Of a stretch of DNA of 9,029 nt, positions 3,971 through 9,029 are shown piece after piece. The stretch is taken from the NCBI GenBank assembly GCA_937967875.1, contig CALBTQ010000179.1, forward strand, positions 1 through 9,029. Reading direction: 5' to 3'. Made by a program: the position numbers and the translations under genes. Each line of letters opens with the position of its first letter. Positions within the stretch are counted from its first letter, which is position 1. This stretch comes from an uncultured Pseudomonadota bacterium (GTDB lineage Bacteria > Lernaellota > Lernaellaia > Lernaellales > Lernaellaceae). The notes under the pieces were generated by a model. It was not told the DNA's origin. It saw only the letters and a program-made list of their open reading frames with translations, and did not search any database.

Positions 3971-6730
3971 ATGGACAAAACCGAACTCCTGCGCGAAGTG
4001 CTGATCGACTTGGAGCGCGCGAACACGCGCGAGCGCGAGTTGCGGCAGGAAAGCGAGGGATTGCTCGAAGGGTTGCGCATTCTGACGCTGGGCGGCGGCG
4101 GGCGGGAAAAGTTTTCGCAATTGTTGGCGAAGCTGCAAACGACCTTCGGTTTCGAAGATGCGTTCGTGTTGGAAAGGCAAGGCGACGGCACGCTGGCTCC
4201 CTTCGTCTGGACCTCACAATTGTTCGCTGAAACGGTATGGCGCGTGCATTCGTTTTTCGAACGCGTTTTGCATGGACAACCGGCGGCGCTGTTCGACGTC
4301 ACCCAAAAAAAAGAATGGCGGGAGCAGCCGGATGCAATATTGCAGCAAGTGAGTTCGGCGTTGCATTTTTCGCTGCAGGCGCCGGACCGCCAGGCTTTGA
4401 TGATCTGCACCCATTCCGAGCGCGGCTTCTTCGGTCAGAAACACATCAACGCGGCGCGGCGGTTCGTTCCGCTGGCGTCGCAAGCGCTGCTGAACATCGT
4501 CATCCAGACCTCGCTGGAAGAGCGCACGGCGGAGTTGGCGCGGGTCAACGAGGAACTGCGTACGGAAGTGCGCAAGCGCAAGCACGCGCAAGAAGCGCTG
4601 AACAAACGGATCATCGCGCTGACTCGACCGGCCAGCGACATTACCGACATCAAGCTCGCGGACTTGTTCAATCTGGAGGAGATCCAGAAAATCCAGGACG
4701 CGTTCGCGGCGGCGACCGGCGTAGCCTCGATCATCACCGATATGCAGGGGCGGCCGCTGACCGGGCCGAGCAACTTCAGCAACCTATGCGAAAACATCAT
4801 CCGCCAGACACCGCGCGGCAATTTGAATTGCCAGCGTTCGGACGCGGCGATCGGCGCGAAGTGCATCGACGGCCCGTGGATTCAACCCTGTTTGAGCGGC
4901 GGCCTGTTCGACGCCGGGGCGAGCATTCGCGTGGGCGAGCAGCCGATCGCCATCTGGCTGGTCGGGCAGGTGTACGACGAATCGTTCGAGGAAGACAAGA
5001 TGGTTGAATACGCCGACGAGATCGGCGTCGATCGGGAATTGTTCCGCGAGAATTTGCGTAAGGTAAAACGCATGTCGCAAGAACAATTCCGCAATATTGT
5101 GACGGCATTGAATTTGTTCGCCCAACAGCTTTCCACGCTGGCGCTGCAAAACATCCAACAAGCGCGGGAAATAGCCGAACGGCAACAGAAAGACACGGCG
5201 TTGAAGGAAACCAACAACAAACTCAACGCGCTGATTCAGGCGATTCCGGACGTGATTTTCTTCAAGGACGCCCAGGGGCGCAATCTGCTGGTCAATCGCG
5301 CATTTGAACAAATGATGGGGATTACACAAGAGGAGATCGCCGGCAAATTGGACAGCGACATCATGCCGGCCGATCTGGCCGCACAATGCCGGGAGAGCGA
5401 CGAGTCGGTGATGAGTCAGAGCCTCCCGATCACCATGCAGGAAAAGATGGAAAATCCGGACGGCTCCTTTAAATATATGGAAACGATCAAAGCGCCGATC
5501 TTCGACGACGAGGGGCATATCATCGGCCTGGCGGGGGTCAGCCGCGAAGTGACCGAGCGAATGGTGGCCGAGGAAGAGAAGAGCCGGTTGGAGGAACAGT
5601 TACGCCAATCGCAGAAGCTGGAGGCGGTCGGGCGGTTGGCCGGCGGCGTGGCGCACGATTTCAACAACCTGCTGACCGGGATCAACGGTTATGCGGAAAT
5701 GTTGCTGTGCACGCTGGACCCGGACACCGAATTGTATAGTGAGATCGAGCAGATTCAGAAAGCGGGACAACGCGCGGCGAGCCTGACCAACCAACTGCTG
5801 GCTTTTTCGCGCAAGCAGATCATCCATCCGAAGATCATCCAGATCGACGGCGTCATCGCACAGGCGCAAAAGCTGCTGGCGCGCGTCATCGGCGAAGACA
5901 TCATGTTGAATTTCCAGGCGGAAGAAAACACCTGGCGAATCAACGCGGATCCATCGCAGATCGAGCAGGTGCTGGTCAGCATGGCGGTCAACGCACGCGA
6001 CGCGATGCCGCAAGGCGGCCGGCTGACGATCACGACCAAGAACATCGACCTGGCGCCCGGGCGACTGTCGATCGACGACACGATACTGGCCGGTCGATTC
6101 GTCTTGGTGACCGTCAGCGACAACGGCAAGGGGATGGACCCGGATACGTTGCACCATGTTTTCGAGCCGTTTTTCTCGACCAAGGATCCCTTCAAAGGCT
6201 CCGGCTTGGGTTTGGCCACCGTTTACGGTATCGTCAAGCAAAACCAGGGATACATCACGGTCGATTCGGTGGTCGGCGGCGGCACCACGTTCAAGATGTA
6301 TTTTCCGGCTGTTATGTCACCCGCTGAGCCGCTGCTGGAGGAGAAGAGTATGCCGGTGAGCACCGGTTCGGAAACGATTCTCTTGGTCGAAGACGAGCAA
6401 ATGGTTCGAAAATTGGCGCGCAAGATACTGGAAACATACAACTATCACGTGCTGGAGGCCGACAGCGGACCGCACGCGCTCGAATTGGCCGCCGAGCATC
6501 CGAAGATCATCGATCTGGTGCTGACCGACGTGGTGATGCCCTCGATGAACGGCAAGGAGTTGTACGATCAACTGCTGGCCCATCGACCGGACATCAAGGT
6601 GCTGTTCATGTCGGGGTATCCGCAGAATTTCATCGCTGACCGCGGCGTGCTGGAGAAAGGCACCAACTTCATTCAGAAGCCGTTCACCATCGAGTCGCTG
6701 ACCGAGAAAGTCCGGCAGGTGCTGGGCTAA
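3971..6730 (+). CDS. GAF-PocR-PAS hybrid sensor histidine kinase with receiver
   Basis: A 919-residue cytoplasmic protein with no membrane segment. Order: N-terminal helix (1-35); GAF-like domain (about 36-178); coiled coil (about 180-215); PocR sensory domain (about 225-395), with Cys273, Cys287, Cys298, Cys307 and the CLSGGLFD motif; coiled coil; PAS domain (about 415-528: IPDVIFFKDAQGRNLLVN, then GLAGVSREVTER); linker helix; HisKA with phospho-acceptor His562 in GGVAHDFNNLLTG; HATPase with N-box VNARDAM (Asn674), G1 SDNGKGM (Asp717), FEPFFSTK and G2 GSGLGLAT; then a receiver (about 802-918) with Asp808, phospho-acceptor Asp853, Ser881 and Lys903. All catalytic residues are present. PocR domains are predicted to sense simple hydrocarbon derivatives. 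The C-terminal receiver suggests a phosphorelay, but no Hpt or response regulator is encoded nearby. It starts 7 nt after the FIST stop and is surely co-transcribed. GGAG lies 12 nt before the ATG, a rather long spacing, which may mean translational coupling. Confidence 0.93.
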   Translation: MDKTELLREVLIDLERANTRERELRQESEGLLEGLRILTLGGGGREKFSQLLAKLQTTFGFEDAFVLERQGDGTLAPFVWTSQLFAETVWRVHSFFERVLHGQPAALFDVTQKKEWREQPDAILQQVSSALHFSLQAPDRQALMICTHSERGFFGQKHINAARRFVPLASQALLNIVIQTSLEERTAELARVNEELRTEVRKRKHAQEALNKRIIALTRPASDITDIKLADLFNLEEIQKIQDAFAAATGVASIITDMQGRPLTGPSNFSNLCENIIRQTPRGNLNCQRSDAAIGAKCIDGPWIQPCLSGGLFDAGASIRVGEQPIAIWLVGQVYDESFEEDKMVEYADEIGVDRELFRENLRKVKRMSQEQFRNIVTALNLFAQQLSTLALQNIQQAREIAERQQKDTALKETNNKLNALIQAIPDVIFFKDAQGRNLLVNRAFEQMMGITQEEIAGKLDSDIMPADLAAQCRESDESVMSQSLPITMQEKMENPDGSFKYMETIKAPIFDDEGHIIGLAGVSREVTERMVAEEEKSRLEEQLRQSQKLEAVGRLAGGVAHDFNNLLTGINGYAEMLLCTLDPDTELYSEIEQIQKAGQRAASLTNQLLAFSRKQIIHPKIIQIDGVIAQAQKLLARVIGEDIMLNFQAEENTWRINADPSQIEQVLVSMAVNARDAMPQGGRLTITTKNIDLAPGRLSIDDTILAGRFVLVTVSDNGKGMDPDTLHHVFEPFFSTKDPFKGSGLGLATVYGIVKQNQGYITVDSVVGGGTTFKMYFPAVMSPAEPLLEEKSMPVSTGSETILLVEDEQMVRKLARKILETYNYHVLEADSGPHALELAAEHPKIIDLVLTDVVMPSMNGKELYDQLLAHRPDIKVLFMSGYPQNFIADRGVLEKGTNFIQKPFTIESLTEKVRQVLG

Positions 6731-6733
6731 GCG

Positions 6734-7246
6734 TCAGGAGCGCCGAAACAACTCCCGCAAAGCAATGCGCGACAGATCGCCGGTCAGCGAGCGCTGCAGT
6801 TCGCGGAGGCGATCCTCGGTCGGACCGAGCAGAAAACAATCATCGGCGGGCAAGGTTTCCAGCGGATCGCCGTGATCGTTGAGCGGGCAAACGTCGCGAA
6901 ATTCCACCCACCCCATTTCGTTTTCCTCCAGCCAACGCAGCGGCAGGCCCTGGGTGCGGCAGACATAGGGCCGGGCGCGATAGACGCGGCATTTTCCCGC
7001 TTCGTCCAAAAACGCACACCGGCCGATCGGCGCGGGTTCGCCCTCGGTCACGACCTCGGGAAATTCTTCGCAGATGCGCAGGGCTTCGATGTCGAAGACG
7101 GTCAGCTCGTCCTGGCAGCAATCACAGCAGCCCGGCGCGCAGCGCAACCGCGCCCCCAATCGCGTCGCGATCGCCGCGGCTTGCCGATCGACCCGGTCGT
7201 GCAAGGCGCATAATTTTTCGAGCGTTTGTTTTTCGAGTTTCGTCAT
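6734..7246 (-). CDS. YkgJ-type cysteine cluster protein
   Basis: A 170-residue protein with the cysteine pattern of the YkgJ/CxxCxxCC family: RCAPGCCDCC at 35-44 (Cys36, 40, 41, 43, 44), CAFLDEAGKC at 77-86, RPYVCRTQGLPL at 92-103 and Cys120 and Cys137 further on. The family is predicted to bind zinc or an iron-sulphur cluster; the enzymatic role is unknown. The segment DEAGKCRVYRARPYVCR is the recognisable family core. The ATG at 7246 is chosen because GAGGGA lies 4 nt upstream and the upstream in-frame extension (to 7333) is basic, poorly conserved and overlaps the divergent promoter region. It ends 3 nt from the kinase stop, tail to tail. It is divergent from the methyltransferase gene. 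Confidence 0.85.
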   Translation of the reverse strand: MTKLEKQTLEKLCALHDRVDRQAAAIATRLGARLRCAPGCCDCCQDELTVFDIEALRICEEFPEVVTEGEPAPIGRCAFLDEAGKCRVYRARPYVCRTQGLPLRWLEENEMGWVEFRDVCPLNDHGDPLETLPADDCFLLGPTEDRLRELQRSLTGDLSRIALRELFRRS

Positions 7247-7360
7247 CGGCTCCCTCGTGCTCGTCCTGCCGGTTTTACTCGAAGCGCGCGTTTTATGCCA
7301 GGGGCGAGGAGTGATATATTTTTCCGCGATCACCGAGCACCCTATTTCAGGAGCGAAACG
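7247..7360. promoter_or_regulatory. Divergent promoter region between cysteine cluster and methyltransferase genes
   Basis: A short 114-base gap between two divergent start codons. On the plus strand TATATT at 7315-7320 could be a -10 box; TTTATG at 7292-7297 is at 17 nt spacing but is a poor -35. That would give a leader of about 34 bases to the TTG start. No promoter was recognised for the minus strand. Confidence 0.35.
7349..7353 (+). promoter_or_regulatory. Ribosome binding site supporting a TTG start
   Basis: AGGAG 7 nt before TTG at 7361. It supports a non-ATG start for the methyltransferase-like gene; the first in-frame ATG inside the gene is 10 codons later and would cut into the first membrane helix. 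Confidence 0.65.
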
Positions 7361-7876
7361 TTGAAACCGTTTTTATTGACGGCCTTGGCCATGCTGGGAT
7401 TTTTTGCGTTGCTGCTGATCAAGGTCGCGTTGTGGCGACGCAAGAATCCACAGCGGCAGGCGCGGCGCGATCCGACTTACTGGGCGCTGCTGGCCGCCAT
7501 GTCGCTGGTTTTGGGCGCGATCGTCGCCGAGGCCTGGCTGTCGCCGCCGCGCGCCAACGGGCTCGGAGTTTGGTCGGGGCTTGCGACGATCGCCGCCGCG
7601 CTGGCGTGGATCGGCTGGGCGCGACAAGCCGTGGGAACCAATTATGCGCCGACCGCGGAAAGCTCCGATCCGGCGCAAACGCTGGTGACGAGCGGTCCGT
7701 ATCGCAGGATGAAACAGCCGCTCTACTGGGGCAACCTGGCTTTATTCGCCGGTTTGCTGTTGCTGGCGCAAGCGCGCTACGCCTGGATTGCGTTGGCGCC
7801 GTTGGCGGCGTTTTTGCTCTGGCGCATTCGTCGCGAAGATCGCTTTCTGCGACAGAAGTTCGGCGATAGCGTCTGA
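7361..7876 (+). CDS. Isoprenylcysteine carboxyl methyltransferase-like membrane protein
   Basis: A 171-residue integral membrane protein. Hydrophobic segments lie at about 4-24, 40-59, 69-88, 122-136 and 141-154. Residues 107-131 carry the family signature: TLVTSGPYRRMKQPLYWGNLALFAG, matching the usual GPYxxxRHPxYxG; residues 157-168 (RREDRFLRQKFG) match the C-terminal E[ED]xxLxxxFG motif. This family (ICMT/PEMT-like) uses S-adenosylmethionine to methylate lipid-related or membrane substrates. Two oddities: the His of the RHP motif is replaced by Gln (KQP at 118-120), and the protein ends directly after FGDSV, without the Y..Y tail common in the family. I found no continuation in the next frames, so this may be natural. 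It has a TTG start with AGGAG 7 nt upstream. The substrate cannot be named. Confidence 0.75.
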   Translation: MKPFLLTALAMLGFFALLLIKVALWRRKNPQRQARRDPTYWALLAAMSLVLGAIVAEAWLSPPRANGLGVWSGLATIAAALAWIGWARQAVGTNYAPTAESSDPAQTLVTSGPYRRMKQPLYWGNLALFAGLLLLAQARYAWIALAPLAAFLLWRIRREDRFLRQKFGDSV

Positions 7877-7967
7877 CTGATTTTTCCACCGCTCGCCGCG
7901 CCCGAAAACTCCCCCGTTATCTGTTACAATGCGATCCATCGATAACCGCCAACGAAACGGAGGAACG

Positions 7968-8204
7968 ATGGCGCCGACAAAAACCAAGAAAAAGCGCGAT
8001 GTGGAAAAGGACTACCCGAAAAAGCAGTTCATCCGGAAATTGCGGCGGCTGGCCGACGCGCTGGAAAACGAAAAGCCCTTCCGCATTCAGGTCGCGGGCG
8101 AGCGGGTTTGCGTGCCCAAACGCGCGATCATCAACATCGAACACGAGCGCGGCAAGAAGGTCGAGGAAATCGAATTTCAGATGAAATGGAAGTTGGAGGA
8201 GTAA
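7968..8204 (+). CDS. Amphi-Trp domain-containing small protein
   Basis: A 78-residue, Lys/Arg-rich soluble protein. The N-terminus (MAPTKTKKKRDVEKDYPKKQ) is very basic; the rest has a helix LRRLADALENEKPF, a beta segment with RVCVPKRAIINIEHE and a C-terminal EEIEFQMKWKLEE. This order, ending in an acidic/hydrophobic strand with a single Trp, matches the amphi-Trp domain (TIGR04354), whose function is unknown. The start at 7968 is fixed by GGAGG (7959-7963) 4 nt upstream. The in-frame upstream ATG at 7929 would include this site and lacks its own. A TACAAT at 7925-7930 could be a -10 box but has no good -35. It follows the methyltransferase-like gene by 91 nt and converges with the next gene. 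Confidence 0.75.
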   Translation: MAPTKTKKKRDVEKDYPKKQFIRKLRRLADALENEKPFRIQVAGERVCVPKRAIINIEHERGKKVEEIEFQMKWKLEE

Positions 8205-8209
8205 CCTCC
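8195..8209. other. Small GC-rich hairpin over the amphi-Trp stop codon
   Basis: GGAGG (8195-8199), loop AGTAA, CCTCC (8205-8209): a perfect 5-bp stem with the stop codon in the loop. There is no U-tract, so it is not a standard terminator. It lies in the 34-base gap region between two convergent genes and may contribute to 3' end stability, or be chance. Confidence 0.3.
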
Positions 8210-8238
8210 GCCGACAAGACGTGCGCGGTGGACGTCGC

Positions 8239-8436
8239 TTATTTGATTTTAAACAAGCGGGCGTTCACCGCCACGATCACCCCGCCGACGACAATTAAAA
8301 TCAGGTAGTACACGCCGACCAACCAGCCGGGCGATTGCGTCGGCCGGGCCAACGGGTTGAACATCAACACGACCAGCACGATCACCACGCCGGCGCTGAC
8401 CACATGCATCAACAGGTTGAAAATGTTCGTCTTCAT
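8239..8436 (-). CDS. Hypothetical small two-helix membrane protein
   Basis: A 65-residue protein with two hydrophobic segments, about 8-26 (LLMHVVSAGVVIVLVVLMF) and about 38-58 (WLVGVYYLILIVVGGVIVAV), joined by a short loop NPLARPTQSPG. It ends in basic ARLFKIK, so both termini are probably cytoplasmic. I do not recognise a family. The ATG at 8436 is preferred over the in-frame ATG at 8451 because GGTGAG (8448-8443) lies 6 nt before it, whereas the outer ATG has no Shine-Dalgarno. An extended -10 motif lies about 30 bases upstream. The metallophosphoesterase gene is upstream on the same strand, 89 nt away; the gap contains a GC-rich hairpin, so they may be separate units. Confidence 0.65.
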   Translation of the reverse strand: MKTNIFNLLMHVVSAGVVIVLVVLMFNPLARPTQSPGWLVGVYYLILIVVGGVIVAVNARLFKIK

Positions 8437-8466
8437 CGTCCGCTCACCCATCGAATTGTTGTTTCA

Positions 8467-8475
8467 ATCATAACA
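8467..8475 (-). promoter_or_regulatory. Extended -10 promoter candidate for the small membrane protein
   Basis: On the minus strand TGTTATGAT reads as TG-n-TATGAT, an extended -10 element, at 8475-8467. No -35 is recognisable, which extended -10 promoters can tolerate. Transcription would start near 8460, leaving a leader of about 24 bases. Confidence 0.4.
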
Positions 8476-8487
8476 CAACATCGGTCG

Positions 8488-8504
8488 GGGCGCGAAGAGC
8501 GCCT
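8488..8504 (-). terminator. GC-rich hairpin downstream of the metallophosphoesterase gene
   Basis: GGCGC (8489-8493) and GCGCC (8499-8503) pair perfectly around a 5-base loop, with a further G-U pair outside. On the minus strand it follows the metallophosphoesterase stop by about 22 bases and precedes the candidate promoter of the next gene. There is no U-tract, so it is at best a weak or Rho-assisted terminator. Confidence 0.3.
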
Positions 8505-8525
8505 GCGGACAAGGCGGCGGTCGCA

Positions 8526-8984
8526 TTAACGGCGAGCTGCGGACTCCGTGGTGTTGTAGGTGCCCCACAAAATCTTGTCCCAGTTGGCCACGCGCATCGT
8601 CTGCAGGCGCGTGTCGACGTCGAAAATCATGAAGGCGGTTTTGTCGTAGCGCGTCGAGGCGCACACGTAATGCGGCGGACCGTACATCTCGCCGAATTGC
8701 AGCCACATATGCAGGTGCCCGGCGACGACGAGCTTGATCGTCTCGCGGTACTGCCGCAGCAGCGAGACGATGCCCAGATCGGCGACCTCGTTGGGCTTGA
8801 TGAGCATCAGCGGATAATGGAAATAAATGATCGTCGGCTTGCCCTGCTGCAGTTCGGCCTCCAGCCACTGCAACTGTGTTTCGCCGAAGGAGGCGAGCAT
8901 TTCGTTGTAGCTGCCGCTGGACGGGTCCTGCGTGTCGCCGAGGAAATTGTTCGCGGCGATGAACTTCCACCCTTTGTAATCGGT
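8526..8984 (-). CDS. Partial metallophosphoesterase (calcineurin-like), C-terminal part
   Basis: The last 152 codons of a minus-strand gene; the N-terminus is missing because the genuine sequence ends at 8984. Visible motifs fit the C-terminal half of a calcineurin-like phosphoesterase: QLQWLEAELQQ, then PTIIYFHYPLM with a metal-binding His, then LVVAGHLHMW with the GHxH metal site that closes the two-metal centre, followed by YVCASTRYDKTAFMIFDVD. The upstream motifs (DxH, GDxxD, GNH) would lie beyond the edge. The family hydrolyses phosphomonoesters or diesters; the substrate is unknown. The reading frame continues into adapter up to an ATG at 8999, but those five codons are artefact. Confidence 0.85.
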   Translation of the reverse strand, partial: TDYKGWKFIAANNFLGDTQDPSSGSYNEMLASFGETQLQWLEAELQQGKPTIIYFHYPLMLIKPNEVADLGIVSLLRQYRETIKLVVAGHLHMWLQFGEMYGPPHYVCASTRYDKTAFMIFDVDTRLQTMRVANWDKILWGTYNTTESAARR

Positions 8985-9029
8985 AGATCGGAAGAGCACA
9001 CGTCTGAACTCCAGTCACCGAATACGATC
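8985..9029 (+). other. Illumina TruSeq adapter and index contamination
   Basis: From 8985 the sequence reads AGATCGGAAGAGC and continues as the TruSeq read 1 adapter (34 bases, ending CCAGTCAC at 9018). It is followed by an 8-base index CGAATACG (9019-9026) and ATC, the first three bases of the P7 flank. This is sequencing read-through assembled onto the contig end, not genomic DNA. On the minus strand it yields the well-known spurious peptide MTGVQTCALPI at the head of a false reading frame. Confidence 0.98.

Noticed and set aside
4784..5518. 244-codon minus-strand frame within the kinase
   Set aside because: Antisense shadow of the PocR-PAS region, which shows clear conserved domains on the plus strand.
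8218..8236. Inverted repeat GACGT/ACGTC between the convergent genes as a terminator
   Set aside because: The arms are only 5 bp around a 9-base loop, with no proper U-tract directly after; too weak to call.
8464..9018. 184-codon minus frame starting MTGVQTCALPI
   Set aside because: The start is translated adapter, and the rest is out of frame with the metallophosphoesterase.

Overview
The window is about 9 kb of GC-rich bacterial DNA, almost certainly an end of a metagenomic or draft contig: the last 45 bases are Illumina adapter, not genome. The gene content suggests a deltaproteobacteria/Myxococcota-like or related Gram-negative lineage, but no marker gene allows a firm placement. It includes a lipoprotein with an Asp-rich linker, a FIST protein beside a PocR hybrid kinase, an amphi-Trp protein and a YkgJ-type cysteine cluster protein. 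There are no tRNA or rRNA genes, CRISPR arrays, transposases or phage genes.

Layout. (1) 1-1232, minus: the N-terminal 410 residues of a secreted lipoprotein with two carboxypeptidase-regulatory-like domains, a central domain and an Asp-rich tract; it runs off the left edge. (2) 1233-1657: an AT-rich divergent intergenic region with short inverted repeats and a terminator-like hairpin. (3) 1658-2519, plus: a two-gene unit of small membrane proteins, a zinc-ribbon CD225/dispanin protein and a DUF2752 protein. (4) 2520-2772: an AT-rich intergenic region unusually dense in palindromes. (5) 2773-6730, plus: the centrepiece, a FIST sensory protein followed 7 nt later by a 919-residue GAF-PocR-PAS-HisKA-HATPase-REC hybrid histidine kinase. 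(6) 6734-7246, minus: a YkgJ-type cysteine cluster protein, tail to tail with the kinase. (7) 7361-7876, plus: an isoprenylcysteine methyltransferase-like membrane protein with a TTG start. (8) 7968-8204, plus: a small amphi-Trp domain protein. (9) 8239-8436, minus: a 65-residue two-helix membrane protein. (10) 8526-8984, minus: the C-terminal part of a metallophosphoesterase, cut off by the adapter.

How the genes work together. The FIST/kinase pair is the only clear multi-gene functional unit. FIST proteins of the NosP type bind haem, sense nitric oxide and control a neighbouring kinase, so a FIST-to-kinase signalling module is a reasonable hypothesis. Here the kinase carries three further putative sensor domains (GAF, PocR, PAS) and its own receiver, but no output regulator is encoded nearby. 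The CD225/DUF2752 pair is probably co-transcribed; its role is unknown. The remaining genes look like independent accessory or housekeeping functions.
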